A DNA stretch of 64,000 nt from Sipunculus nudus (taxonomy: Eukaryota > Annelida > Sipuncula > Golfingiida > Sipunculidae), in assembly GCA_026874595.1 (NCBI GenBank), contig CM049322.1:42704340-42768339 (forward strand), read 5' to 3'. Below, piece after piece: positions 33,561 through 45,256 of this stretch. Every line of letters starts with the position of its first letter. Position 1 is the stretch's first letter. Made by a program: the position numbers and the translations under genes. The notes beneath the pieces were generated by a model. It was not told the origin of the DNA and made no database searches. It saw only the letters and a list, made by a program, of their open reading frames with translations.

Positions 33561-35663
33561 ATGAACAAAGCTAACTTCAACTACTCTTTGAAAAACATTC
33601 CCATCCCTAGTAATCTGTCCTATACCAAATCCCTGATAAGTAAAGTTGAAAGCCTACTTCGGAGAATGCGATGGAAGGCATTCCATTTCGAAAACCCTGG
33701 TCAAACTTCAGATAAACAAAACTATGGATTCAAAACCACATATTCACCCCCTCATAGCGAACACCTCAGGGCATTTGAAAGTGATATCTACGAAATGGTC
33801 CGGAACATTGAATTTCAGCACTCACACAATGCATTCCAGAAACAAATGGCCAATGACATCAAAACAATCAGACAATCTGACAATCTCCTAGTACAGGCAG
33901 ATAAGACAACCAACCTGTACAGTATGCCGAAAGAACACTACAATAAACTTCTTACAGAAAACATCACTAAGACATACAAAAAAGCAGACAGAAATATCTG
34001 TAAAAATATCAATACAGAAGCCAAAGAAATAGCCGGTTCCCTTAACCTAGCAGACCGCATCGAAGTCATGGCCGAGCGCAATGCTTACATTACTTTGAAA
34101 GACCACAAGGATAATTTTGAACAAAACCCCAAGTGCAGATTGATTAATCCAGCAAAATCTGAAATAGGTATCATTAGCAAAAAGCACTTGGAAAAAATTA
34201 ATAGCCAACTGAGACTGAAAACCAAACTCAACCAGTGGCAAAATACCGGACAGGTAATATCTTGGTTCAAGAAATTGAAGCTGAAACAAAAATCTAAGTT
34301 CATAAAGTTTGATATTGTTGACTTTTACCCCTCGATCACAGAAGATCTTCTCATGAAAGCCCTCAAATTTGCCAAAACCATGGTCTCCATTCCAGAGGAT
34401 GTTATCAAAACCATCCTGCACAGCAGGAAAAGCTTACTGTTTAGCAACGGTAACACCTGGGTGAAAAAAGATCACACTAGTTTTGACGTCACCATGGGCA
34501 GTTTTGATGGCGCTGAAGTATGCGAAATTGTTGGTTTATACATCCTAGATATGTTGAAAAAGGAATTTGGTGTAAATGCTCTAGGCCTGTATCGTGATGA
34601 CGGTTTAGGTTGTTTCCCCAACATGTCTGGACCCAAAGCAGACAGCACCCGTAAGAAAATGATCAAACTCTTTTCCAATGTTGGGTTAAAGATAACCATT
34701 GAAACTAACCTGACCTGCACAGATTTCTTAGACGTAACATTTGACCTCCAAAATGACATCTTCTACCCTTACAGAAAACCGAACAATGACCCTCTCTATA
34801 TCCACGCACAATCCAATTACCCCCCAGCTATCATTAGGCAGATACCTATGATGATCAGTAAACGTGTTTCTGACAACTCCTGCAATAAAGAGCTATTTAT
34901 GAAAGCCAAACCCATGTATGATGAAGCTTTAGCGAAAAGCGGGTTCTCAGAAAGCTTAAAATATGTTGAACCAACAGTGAAAAGCAAGAGAAACAGGAAA
35001 AGGAAAATAATATGGTTTAATCCACCCTACAGCCGTCATGTAAAAACCAACGTTGGCAGAAAATTCATGAAACTAGTTGAAAAACACTTCCCTCAACATC
35101 ACAGGTACCACAGGTTATTCAACAGGAACAATTTGAAAATTAGCTACAGCTGTCTACCCAACATGTCTAACCTGATCAGCAAACATAATATGAAGGTTCT
35201 AAATTCTGACAATGCTGTGAATGCACCCCAAAAACAATGTAACTGCCGTAAAAAAGACGAATGTCCTATGAATGGTCAATGTCAGCTGAAATGCATTGTC
35301 TATAAAGCAACAGTTAGAACAGACAATGACGTGAAACACTACATAGGGTGTACTGAAGGTGATTTCAAGACAAGATATAATAACCACAAGCAATCCTTTC
35401 GGAACAGATCCCACGCTAAAAACACTGAACTGTCTAAACACATTTGGTCACTAAAAGACAACAATATCAATTACAAGCTCTCCTGGGAAATATCTGCCAA
35501 GGCAGCACCTTACTTCTGTGGGACTAGGAAGTGTGATCTCTGCTTGTCTGAAAAGCTACTTATAGCTACGGCCCCCCCTGGATCATTGTTGAACTCAAGA
35601 GCTGAAATTCTCTCCAAGTGCCGCCATCAAAACAAATTCACCCTGAAATATTTTAAAACCTAG
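33561..35663 (+). CDS. U8: PLE RT-endonuclease, intact 700 aa
   Basis: Open, with K26I plus H420Y and I498V. The last two changes are shared only with U11, three units downstream (8776 bp). Confidence 0.94.
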   Translation: MNKANFNYSLKNIPIPSNLSYTKSLISKVESLLRRMRWKAFHFENPGQTSDKQNYGFKTTYSPPHSEHLRAFESDIYEMVRNIEFQHSHNAFQKQMANDIKTIRQSDNLLVQADKTTNLYSMPKEHYNKLLTENITKTYKKADRNICKNINTEAKEIAGSLNLADRIEVMAERNAYITLKDHKDNFEQNPKCRLINPAKSEIGIISKKHLEKINSQLRLKTKLNQWQNTGQVISWFKKLKLKQKSKFIKFDIVDFYPSITEDLLMKALKFAKTMVSIPEDVIKTILHSRKSLLFSNGNTWVKKDHTSFDVTMGSFDGAEVCEIVGLYILDMLKKEFGVNALGLYRDDGLGCFPNMSGPKADSTRKKMIKLFSNVGLKITIETNLTCTDFLDVTFDLQNDIFYPYRKPNNDPLYIHAQSNYPPAIIRQIPMMISKRVSDNSCNKELFMKAKPMYDEALAKSGFSESLKYVEPTVKSKRNRKRKIIWFNPPYSRHVKTNVGRKFMKLVEKHFPQHHRYHRLFNRNNLKISYSCLPNMSNLISKHNMKVLNSDNAVNAPQKQCNCRKKDECPMNGQCQLKCIVYKATVRTDNDVKHYIGCTEGDFKTRYNNHKQSFRNRSHAKNTELSKHIWSLKDNNINYKLSWEISAKAAPYFCGTRKCDLCLSEKLLIATAPPGSLLNSRAEILSKCRHQNKFTLKYFKT

Positions 35664-36263
35664 CATTCGTACTCATATTCAGCGTGCCCCCTTAACCCCC
35701 CCCCCCCCCCCCACACGAGGATCCGCTGGGCGGACTGATTTGTTCAGGTGGTTGTTCTCTCACTGCTGGCTCGTGGAGTCCATTGGATGACAGGAAAGTT
35801 CTACTTTATCCTGGTCTAATGGGCTTTACGACCTTCAGCTAGGAGACTTGCACCACTTGGTATGGGTATAGTATATTTGCCTTTTATATTGTATATTTGC
35901 CTTGTATATTGTGTATTTTCACAGTATATGTGTATTTTTATCATATCATATGTATACTACTGATATGTTCACCGCTTCCAAGGCCCTATTAGAAATCATT
36001 TCAATATGCTGATTGAGCATCCTGGTTATATCTTTGTATTATATTTACTATTTACTACATTATATAACCTCTTTGCCCTGCCCTGTTATGTTCCAGTATC
36101 GCACGTGTACCCCGACCAATCCTATTGTGCACCCGAGAACAATAGGATCAGTGTCAGTCTTTCACATGCCCCCCCCCCCCGACCCGAATCGCACAAAGCA
36201 TAATCTCGTAATCTCGTAAAGTCTCGGCTTTTCAAACCACGACGTTAGCTTCATTCTAACCAC

Positions 36264-36311
36264 ATTCACCTGATGATCGGGTCGCATCCCGTGAAACAGT
36301 CTGTTGTGAAT
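36264..36311 (+). ncRNA. Hammerhead ribozyme, spacer S8
   Basis: Sequence unchanged; predicted cut 36305/36306. The host spacer 35664-36484 has poly-C tracts of 17 and 12. Confidence 0.9.
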
Positions 36312-36484
36312 TAACAGTGTTGTTTTTCTTCAGAGTTATACCGCTCTGGCCTAGCTTGTAGGCCATAGAGCACTTTACATCGGAGGGTAACACTACCTTC
36401 TACTCCAGCTCCAGCGACAGGTACGTTGTCGAGCACTCTTGTTAACCCACCCTGTCCAGAAATTCACCTTGTAACATCTACAGA

Positions 36485-38587
36485 ATGAACAAAGCTAACT
36501 TCAACTACTCTTTGAAAAACATTCCCATCCCTAGTAATCTGTCCTATACCAAATCCCTGATAAGTAAAGTTGAAAGCCTACTTCGGAGAATGCGATGGAA
36601 GGCATTCCATTTCGAAAACCCTGGTCAAACTTCAGATAAACAAAACTATGGATTCAAAACCACATATTCACCCCCTCATAGCGAACACCTCAGGGCATTT
36701 GAAAGTGATATCTACGAAATGGTCCGGAACATTGAATTTCAGCACTCACACAATGCATTCCAGAAACAAATGGCCAATGACATCAAAACAATCAGACAAT
36801 CTGACAATCTCCTAGTACAGGCAGATAAGACAACCAACCTGTACAGTATGCCGAAAGAACACTACAATAAACTTCTTACAGAAAACATCACTAAGACATA
36901 CAAAAAAGCAGACAGAAATATCTGTAAAAATATCAATACAGAAGCCAAAGAAATAGCCGGTTCCCTTAACCTAGCAGACCGCATCGAAGTCATGGCCGAG
37001 CGCAATGCTTACATTACTTTGAAAGACCACAAGGATAATTTTGAACAAAACCCCAAGTGCAGATTGATTAATCCAGCAAAATCTGAAATAGGTATCATTA
37101 GCAAAAAGCACTTGGAAAAAATTAATAGCCAACTGAGACTGAAAACCAAACTCAACCAGTGGCAAAATACCGGACAGGTAATATCTTGGTTCAAGAAATT
37201 GAAGCTGAAACAAAAATCTAAGTTCATAAAGTTTGATATTGTTGACTTTTACCCCTCGATCACAGAAGATCTTCTCATGAAAGCCCTCAAATTTGCCAAA
37301 ACCATGGTCTCCATTCCAGAGGATGTTATCAAAACCATCCTGCACAGCAGGAAAAGCTTACTGTTTAGCAACGGTAACACCTGGGTGAAAAAAGATCACA
37401 CTAGTTTTGACGTCACCATGGGCAGTTTTGATGGCGCTGAAGTATGCGAAATTGTTGGTTTATACATCCTAGATATGTTGAAAAAGGAATTTGGTGTAAA
37501 TGCTCTAGGCCTGTATCGTGATGACGGTTTAGGTTGTTTCCCCGACATGTCTGGACCCAAAGCAGACAGCACCCGTAAGAAAATGATCAAACTCTTTTCC
37601 AATGTTGGGTTAAAGATAACCATTGAAACTAACCTGACCTGCACAGATTTCTTAGACGTAACATTTGACCTCCAAAATGACATCTTCTACCCTTACAGAA
37701 AACCGAACAATGACCCTCTCTATATCCACGCACAATCCAATCACCCCCCAGCTATCATTAGGCAGATACCTATGATGATCAGTAAACGTGTTTCTGACAA
37801 CTCCTGCAATAAAGAGCTATTTATGAAAGCCAAACCCATGTATGATGAAGCTTTAGCGAAAAGCGGGTTCTCAGAAAGCTTAAAATATGTTGAACCAACA
37901 GTGAAAAGCAAGAGAAACAGGAAAAGGAAAATAATATGGTTTAATCCACCCTACAGCCGTCATGTAAAAACCAACATTGGCAGAAAATTCATGAAACTAG
38001 TTGAAAAACACTTCCCTCAACATCACAGGTACCACAGGTTATTCAACAGGAACAATTTGAAAATTAGCTACAGCTGTCTACCCAACATGTCTAACCTGAT
38101 CAGCAAACATAATATGAAGGTTCTAAATTCTGACAATGCTGTGAATGCACCCCAAAAACAATGTAACTGCCGTAAAAAAGACGAATGTCCTATGAATGGT
38201 CAATGTCAGCTGAAATGCATTGTCTATAAAGCAACAGTTAGAACAGACAATGACGTGAAACACTACATAGGGTGTACTGAAGGTGATTTCAAGACAAGAT
38301 ATAATAACCACAAGCAATCCTTTCGGAACAGATCCCACGCTAAAAACACTGAACTGTCTAAACACATTTGGTCACTAAAAGACAACAATATCAATTACAA
38401 GCTCTCCTGGGAAATATCTGCCAAGGCAGCACCTTACTTCTGTTGGACTAGGAAGTGTGATCTCTGCTTGTCTGAAAAGCTACTTATAGCTACGGCCCCC
38501 CCTGGATCATTGTTGAACTCAAGAGCTGAAATTCTCTCCAAGTGCCGCCATCAAAACAAATTCACCCTGAAATATTTTAAAACCTAG
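36485..38587 (+). CDS. U9: PLE RT-endonuclease, open, G654W in nuclease
   Basis: Full length with K26I, N354D (also in U4/U17) and a private G654W in the nuclease, right after C653 and close to C658/C661. The bulky residue next to a likely metal-binding or structural Cys could weaken the nuclease; this is inference from position only. Confidence 0.92.
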   Translation: MNKANFNYSLKNIPIPSNLSYTKSLISKVESLLRRMRWKAFHFENPGQTSDKQNYGFKTTYSPPHSEHLRAFESDIYEMVRNIEFQHSHNAFQKQMANDIKTIRQSDNLLVQADKTTNLYSMPKEHYNKLLTENITKTYKKADRNICKNINTEAKEIAGSLNLADRIEVMAERNAYITLKDHKDNFEQNPKCRLINPAKSEIGIISKKHLEKINSQLRLKTKLNQWQNTGQVISWFKKLKLKQKSKFIKFDIVDFYPSITEDLLMKALKFAKTMVSIPEDVIKTILHSRKSLLFSNGNTWVKKDHTSFDVTMGSFDGAEVCEIVGLYILDMLKKEFGVNALGLYRDDGLGCFPDMSGPKADSTRKKMIKLFSNVGLKITIETNLTCTDFLDVTFDLQNDIFYPYRKPNNDPLYIHAQSNHPPAIIRQIPMMISKRVSDNSCNKELFMKAKPMYDEALAKSGFSESLKYVEPTVKSKRNRKRKIIWFNPPYSRHVKTNIGRKFMKLVEKHFPQHHRYHRLFNRNNLKISYSCLPNMSNLISKHNMKVLNSDNAVNAPQKQCNCRKKDECPMNGQCQLKCIVYKATVRTDNDVKHYIGCTEGDFKTRYNNHKQSFRNRSHAKNTELSKHIWSLKDNNINYKLSWEISAKAAPYFCWTRKCDLCLSEKLLIATAPPGSLLNSRAEILSKCRHQNKFTLKYFKT

Positions 38588-39190
38588 CATTCGTACTCAT
38601 ATTCAGCGTGCCCCCTTAACCCCCCCCCCCCCCCCCCACACGAGGATCCGCTGGGCGGACTGATTTGTTCAGGTGGTTGTTCTCTCACTGCTGGCTCGTG
38701 GAGTCCATTGGATGACAGGAAAGTTCTACTTTATCCTGGTCTAATGGGCTTTACGACCTTCAGCTAGGAGACTTGCACCACTTGGTATGGGTATAGTATA
38801 TTTGCCTTTTATATTGTATATTTGCCTTGTATATTGTGTATTTTCACAGTATATGTGTATTTTTATCATATCATATGTATACCACTGATATGTTCACCGC
38901 TTCCAAGGCCCTATTAGAAATCATTTCAATATGCTGATTGAGCATCCTGGTTATATCTTTGTATTATATTTACTATTTACTACATTATATAACCTCTTTG
39001 CCCTGCCCTGTTATGTTCCAGTATCGCACGTGTACCCCGACCAATCCTATTGTGCACCCGAGAACAATAGGATCAGTGTCAGTCTTTCACATGCCCCCCC
39101 CCCCCCCGACCCGAATCGCACAAAGCATAATCTCGTAATCTCGTAAAGTCCCGGCTTTTCAAACCACGACGTTAGCTTCATTCTAACCAC

Positions 39191-39238
39191 ATTCACCTGA
39201 TGATCGGGTCGCATCCCGTGAAACAGTCTGTTGTGAAT
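39191..39238 (+). ncRNA. Hammerhead ribozyme, spacer S9
   Basis: Sequence unchanged; predicted cut 39232/39233. The host spacer 38588-39411 has poly-C tracts of 18 and 14, and a private AAAGTCCCGG (others AAAGTCTCGG). Confidence 0.9.
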
Positions 39239-39411
39239 TAACAGTGTTGTTTTTCTTCAGAGTTATACCGCTCTGGCCTAGCTTGTAGGCCATAGAGCAC
39301 TTTACATCGGAGGGTAACACTACCTTCTACTCCAGCTCCAGCGACAGGTACGTTGTCGAGCACTCTTGTTAACCCACCCTGTCCAGAAATTCACCTTGTA
39401 ACATCTACAGA

Positions 39412-41514
39412 ATGAACAAAGCTAACTTCAACTACTCTTTGAAAAACATTCCCATCCCTAGTAATCTGTCCTATACCAAATCCCTGATAAGTAAAGTTGA
39501 AAGCCTACTTCGGAGAATGCGATGGAAGGCATTCCATTTCGAAAACCCTGGTCAAACTTCAGATAAACAAAACTATGGATTCAAAACCACATATTCACCC
39601 CCTCATAGCGAACACCTCAGGGCATTTGAAAGTGATATCTACGAAATGGTCCGGAACATTGAATTTCAGCACTCACACAATGCATTCCAGAAACAAATGG
39701 CCAATGACATCAAAACAATCAGACAATCTGACAATCTCCTAGTACAGGCAGATAAGACAACCAACCTGTACAGTATGCCGAAAGAACACTACAATAAACT
39801 TCTTACAGAAAACATCACTAAGACATGCAAAAAAGCAGACAGAAATATCTGTAAAAATATCAATACAGAAGCCAAAGAAATAGCCGGTTCCCTTAACCTA
39901 GCAGACCGCATCGAAGTCATGGCCGAGCGCAATGCTTACATTACTTTGAAAGACCACAAGGATAATTTTGAACAAAACCCCAAGTGCAGATTGATTAATC
40001 CAGCAAAATCTGAAATAGGTATCATTAGCAAAAAGCACTTGGAAAAAATTAATAGCCAACTGAGACTGAAAACCAAACTCAACCAGTGGCAAAATACCGG
40101 ACAGGTAATATCTTGGTTCAAGAAATTGAAGCTGAAACAAAAATCTAAGTTCATAAAGTTTGATATTATTGACTTTTACCCCTCGATCACAGAAGATCTT
40201 CTCATGAAAGCCCTCAAATTTGCCAAAACCATGGTCTCCATTCCAGAGGATGTTATCAAAACCATCCTGCACAGCAGGAAAAGCTTACTGTTTAGCAACG
40301 GTAACACCTGGGTGAAAAAAGATCACACTAGTTTTGACGTCACCATGGGCAGTTTTGATGGCGCTGAAGTATGCGAAATTGTTGGTTTATACATCCTAGA
40401 TATGTTGAAAAAGGAATTTGGTGTAAATGCTCTAGGCCTGTATCGTGATGACGGTTTAGGTTGTTTCCCCAACATGTCTGGACCCAAAGCAGACAGCACC
40501 CGTAAGAAAATGATCAAACTCTTTTCCAATGTTGGGTTAAAGATAACCATTGAAACTAACCTGACCTGCACAGATTTCTTAGACGTATCATTTGACCTCC
40601 AAAATGACATCTTCTACCCTTACAGAAAACCGAACAATGACCCTCTCTATATCCACGCACAATCCAATCACCCCCCAGCTATCATTAGGCAGATACCTAT
40701 GATGATCAGTAAACGTGTTTCTGACAACTCCTGCAATAAAGAGCTATTTATGAAAGCCAAACCCATGTATGATGAAGCTTTAGCGAAAAGCGGGTTCTCA
40801 GAAAGCTTAAAATATGTTGAACCAACAGTGAAAAGCAAGAGAAACAGGAAAAGGAAAATAATATGGTTTAATCCACCCTACAGCCGTCATGTAAAAACCA
40901 ACATTGGCAGAAAATTCATGAAACTAGTTGAAAAACACTTCCCTCAACATCACAGGTACCACAGGTTATTCAACAGGAACAATTTGAAAATTAGCTACAG
41001 CTGTCTACCCAACATGTCTAACCTGATCAGCAAACATAATATGAAGGTTCTAAATTCTGACAATGCTGTGAATGCACCCCAAAAACAATGTAACTGCCGC
41101 AAAAAAGACGAATGTCCTATGAATGGTCAATGTCAGCTGAAATGCATTGTCTATAAAGCAACAGTTAGAACAGACAATGACGTGAAACACTACATAGGGT
41201 GTACTGAAGGTGATTTCAAGACAAGATATAATAACCACAAGCAATCCTTTCGGAACAGATCCCACGCTAAAAACACTGAACTGTCTAAACACATTTGGTC
41301 ACTAAAAGACAACAATATCAATTACAAGCTCTCCTGGGAAATATCTGCCAAGGCAGCACCTTACTTCTGTGGGACTAGGAAGTGTGATCTCTGCTTGTCT
41401 GAAAAGCTACTTATAGCTACGGCCCCCCCTGGATCATTGTTGAACTCAAGAGCTGAAATTCTCTCCAAGTGCCGCCATCAAAACAAATTCACCCTGAAAT
41501 ATTTTAAAACCTAG
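39412..41514 (+). CDS. U10: PLE RT-endonuclease, open, three private changes
   Basis: Full length with K26I, and private Y139C, V253I (two residues after the motif A aspartate) and T393S (just after motif E). V253I and T393S are conservative. U10-U13 share a silent T-to-C change at the Arg codon of CNCRKK. Confidence 0.93.
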   Translation: MNKANFNYSLKNIPIPSNLSYTKSLISKVESLLRRMRWKAFHFENPGQTSDKQNYGFKTTYSPPHSEHLRAFESDIYEMVRNIEFQHSHNAFQKQMANDIKTIRQSDNLLVQADKTTNLYSMPKEHYNKLLTENITKTCKKADRNICKNINTEAKEIAGSLNLADRIEVMAERNAYITLKDHKDNFEQNPKCRLINPAKSEIGIISKKHLEKINSQLRLKTKLNQWQNTGQVISWFKKLKLKQKSKFIKFDIIDFYPSITEDLLMKALKFAKTMVSIPEDVIKTILHSRKSLLFSNGNTWVKKDHTSFDVTMGSFDGAEVCEIVGLYILDMLKKEFGVNALGLYRDDGLGCFPNMSGPKADSTRKKMIKLFSNVGLKITIETNLTCTDFLDVSFDLQNDIFYPYRKPNNDPLYIHAQSNHPPAIIRQIPMMISKRVSDNSCNKELFMKAKPMYDEALAKSGFSESLKYVEPTVKSKRNRKRKIIWFNPPYSRHVKTNIGRKFMKLVEKHFPQHHRYHRLFNRNNLKISYSCLPNMSNLISKHNMKVLNSDNAVNAPQKQCNCRKKDECPMNGQCQLKCIVYKATVRTDNDVKHYIGCTEGDFKTRYNNHKQSFRNRSHAKNTELSKHIWSLKDNNINYKLSWEISAKAAPYFCGTRKCDLCLSEKLLIATAPPGSLLNSRAEILSKCRHQNKFTLKYFKT

Positions 41515-42115
41515 CATTCGTACTCATATTCAGCGTGCCCCCTTAACCCCCCCCCCCCCCCCCCACACGAGGATCCGCTGGGCGGACTGATTTGTTCAGG
41601 TGGTTGTTCTCTCACTGCTGGCTCGTGGAGTCCATTGGATGACAGGAAAGTTCTACTTTATCCTGGTCTAATGGGCTTTACGACCTTCAGCTAGGAGACT
41701 TGCACCACTTGGTATGGGTATAGTATATTTGCCTTTTATATTGTATATTTGCCTTGTATATTGTGTATTTTCACAGTATATGTGTATTTTTATCATATCA
41801 TATGTATACTACTGATATGTTCACCGCTTCCAAGGCCCTATTAGAAATCATTTCAATATGCTGATTGAGCATCCTGGTTATATCTTTGTATTATATTTAC
41901 TATTTACTACATTATATAACCTCTTTGCCCTGCCCTGTTATGTTCCAGTATCGCACGTGTACCCCGACCAATCCTATTGTGCACCCGAGAACAATAGGAT
42001 CAGTGTCAGTCTTTCACATGCCCCCCCCCCCCGACCCGAATCGCACAAAGCATAATCTCGTAATCTCGTAAAGTCTCGGCTTTTCAAACCACGACGTTAG
42101 CTTCATTCTAACCAC

Positions 42116-42163
42116 ATTCACCTGATGATCGGGTCGCATCCCGTGAAACAGTCTGTTGTGAAT
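42116..42163 (+). ncRNA. Hammerhead ribozyme, spacer S10
   Basis: Sequence unchanged; predicted cut 42157/42158. The host spacer 41515-42336 has poly-C tracts of 18 and 12. Confidence 0.9.
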
Positions 42164-42336
42164 TAACAGTGTTGTTTTTCTTCAGAGTTATACCGCTCTG
42201 GCCTAGCTTGTAGGCCATAGAGCACTTTACATCGGAGGGTAACACTACCTTCTACTCCAGCTCCAGCGACAGGTACGTTGTCGAGCACTCTTGTTAACCC
42301 ACCCTGTCCAGAAATTCACCTTGTAACATCTACAGA

Positions 42337-44439
42337 ATGAACAAAGCTAACTTCAACTACTCTTTGAAAAACATTCCCATCCCTAGTAATCTGTCCTATA
42401 CCAAATCCCTGATAAGTAAAGTTGAAAGCCTACTTCGGAGAATGCGATGGAAGGCATTCCATTTCGAAAACCCTGGTCAAACTTCAGATAAACAAAACTA
42501 TGGATTCAAAACCACATATTCACCCCCTCATAGCGAACACCTCAGGGCATTTGAAAGTGATATCTACGAAATGGTCCGGAACATTGAATTTCAGCACTCA
42601 CACAATGCATTCCAGAAACAAATGGCCAATGACATCAAAACAATCAGACAATCTGACAATCTCCTAGTACAGGCAGATAAGACAACCAACCTGTACAGTA
42701 TGCCGAAAGAACACTACAATAAACTTCTTACAGAAAACATCACTAAGACATACAAAAAAGCAGACAGAAATATCTGTAAAAATATCAATACAGAAGCCAA
42801 AGAAATAGCCGGTTCCCTTAACCTAGCAGACCGCATCGAAGTCATGGCCGAGCGCAATGCTTACATTACTTTGAAAGACCACAAGGATAATTTTGAACAA
42901 AACCCCAAGTGCAGATTGATTAATCCAGCAAAATCTGAAATAGGTATCATTAGCAAAAAGCACTTGGAAAAAATTAATAGCCAACTGAGACTGAAAACCA
43001 AACTCAACCAGTGGCAAAATACCGGACAGGTAATATCTTGGTTCAAGAAATTGAAGCTGAAACAAAAATCTAAGTTCATAAAGTTTGATATTGTTGACTT
43101 TTACCCCTCGATCACAGAAGATCTTCTCATGAAAGCCCTCAAATTTGCCAAAACCATGGTCTCCATTCCAGAGGATGTTATCAAAACCATCCTGCACAGC
43201 AGGAAAAGCTTACTGTTTAGCAACGGTAACACCTGGGTGAAAAAAGATCACACTAGTTTTGACGTCACCATGGGCAGTTTTGATGGCGCTGAAGTATGCG
43301 AAATTGTTGGTTTATACATCCTAGATATGTTGAAAAAGGAATTTGGTGTAAATGCTCTAGGCCTGTATCGTGATGACGGTTTAGGTTGTTTCCCCAACAT
43401 GTCTGGACCCAAAGCAGACAGCACCCGTAAGAAAATGATCAAACTCTTTTCCAATGTTGGGTTAAAGATAACCATTGAAACTAACCTGACCTGCACAGAT
43501 TTCTTAGACGTAACATTTGACCTCCAAAATGACATCTTCTACCCTTACAGAAAACCGAACAATGACCCTCTCTATATCCACGCACAATCCAATTACCCCC
43601 CAGCTATCATTAGGCAGATACCTATGATGATCAGTAAACGTGTTTCTGACAACTCCTGCAATAAAGAGCTATTTATGAAAGCCAAACCCATGTATGATGA
43701 AGCTTTAGCGAAAAGCGGGTTCTCAGAAAGCTTAAAATATGTTGAACCAACAGTGAAAAGCAAGAGAAACAGGAAAAGGAAAATAATATGGTTTAATCCA
43801 CCCTACAGCCGTCATGTAAAAACCAACGTTGGCAGAAAATTCATGAAACTAGTTGAAAAACACTTCCCTCAACATCACAGGTACCACAGGTTATTCAACA
43901 GGAACAATTTGAAAATTAGCTACAGCTGTCTACCCAACATGTCTAACCTGATCAGCAAACATAATATGAAGGTTCTAAATTCTGACAATGCTGTGAATGC
44001 ACCCCAAAAACAATGTAACTGCCGCAAAAAAGACGAATGTCCTATGAATGGTCAATGTCAGCTGAAATGCATTGTCTATAAAGCAACAGTTAGAACAGAC
44101 AATGACGTGAAACACTACATAGGGTGTACTGAAGGTGATTTCAAGACAAGATATAATAACCACAAGCAATCCTTTCGGAACAGATCCCACGCTAAAAACA
44201 CTGAACTGTCTAAACACATTTGGTCACTAAAAGACAACAATATCAATTACAAGCTCTCCTGGGAAATATCTGCCAAGGCAGCACCTTACTTCTGTGGGAC
44301 TAGGAAGTGTGATCTCTGCTTGTCTGAAAAGCTACTTATAGCTACGGCCCCCCCTGGATCATTGTTGAACTCAAGAGCTGAAATTCTCTCCAAGTGCCGC
44401 CATCAAAACAAATTCACCCTGAAATATTTTAAAACCTAG
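42337..44439 (+). CDS. U11: PLE RT-endonuclease, intact 700 aa
   Basis: Protein identical to U8 (H420Y, I498V), but it has the silent CNCRKK change of the U10-U13 group, so it looks like a mosaic of two unit lineages. Confidence 0.94.
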   Translation: MNKANFNYSLKNIPIPSNLSYTKSLISKVESLLRRMRWKAFHFENPGQTSDKQNYGFKTTYSPPHSEHLRAFESDIYEMVRNIEFQHSHNAFQKQMANDIKTIRQSDNLLVQADKTTNLYSMPKEHYNKLLTENITKTYKKADRNICKNINTEAKEIAGSLNLADRIEVMAERNAYITLKDHKDNFEQNPKCRLINPAKSEIGIISKKHLEKINSQLRLKTKLNQWQNTGQVISWFKKLKLKQKSKFIKFDIVDFYPSITEDLLMKALKFAKTMVSIPEDVIKTILHSRKSLLFSNGNTWVKKDHTSFDVTMGSFDGAEVCEIVGLYILDMLKKEFGVNALGLYRDDGLGCFPNMSGPKADSTRKKMIKLFSNVGLKITIETNLTCTDFLDVTFDLQNDIFYPYRKPNNDPLYIHAQSNYPPAIIRQIPMMISKRVSDNSCNKELFMKAKPMYDEALAKSGFSESLKYVEPTVKSKRNRKRKIIWFNPPYSRHVKTNVGRKFMKLVEKHFPQHHRYHRLFNRNNLKISYSCLPNMSNLISKHNMKVLNSDNAVNAPQKQCNCRKKDECPMNGQCQLKCIVYKATVRTDNDVKHYIGCTEGDFKTRYNNHKQSFRNRSHAKNTELSKHIWSLKDNNINYKLSWEISAKAAPYFCGTRKCDLCLSEKLLIATAPPGSLLNSRAEILSKCRHQNKFTLKYFKT

Positions 44440-45035
44440 CATTCGTACTCATATTCAGCGTGCCCCCTTAACCCCCCCCCCCCCCCACACGAGGATCCGC
44501 TGGGCGGACTGATTTGTTCAGGTGGTTGTTCTCTCACTGCTGGCTCGTGGAGTCCATTGGATGACAGGAAAGTTCTACTTTATCCTGGTCTAATGGGCTT
44601 TACGACCTTCAGCTAGGAGACTTGCACCACTTGGTATGGGTATAGTATATTTGCCTTTTATATTGTATATTTGCCTTGTATATTGTGTATTTTCACAGTA
44701 TATGTGTATTTTTATCATATCATATGTATACTACTGATATGTTCACCGCTTCCAAGGCCCTATTAGAAATCATTTCAATATGCTGATTGAGCATCCTGGT
44801 TATATCTTTGTATTATATTTACTATTTACTACATTATATAACCTCTTTGCCCTGCCCTGTTATGTTCCAGTATCGCACGTGTACCCCGACCAATCCTATT
44901 GTGCACCCGAGAACAATAGGATCAGTGTCAGTCTTTCACATGCCCCCCCCCCGACCCGAATCGCACAAAGCATAATCTCGTAATCTCGTAAAGTCTCGGC
45001 TTTTCAAACCACGACGTTAGCTTCATTCTAACCAC

Positions 45036-45083
45036 ATTCACCTGATGATCGGGTCGCATCCCGTGAAACAGTCTGTTGTGAAT
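45036..45083 (+). ncRNA. Hammerhead ribozyme, spacer S11
   Basis: Sequence unchanged; predicted cut 45077/45078. The host spacer 44440-45256 has poly-C tracts of 15 and 10. Confidence 0.9.
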
Positions 45084-45256
45084 TAACAGTGTTGTTTTTC
45101 TTCAGAGTTATACCGCTCTGGCCTAGCTTGTAGGCCATAGAGCACTTTACATCGGAGGGTAACACTACCTTCTACTCCAGCTCCAGCGACAGGTACGTTG
45201 TCGAGCACTCTTGTTAACCCACCCTGTCCAGAAATTCACCTTGTAACATCTACAGA

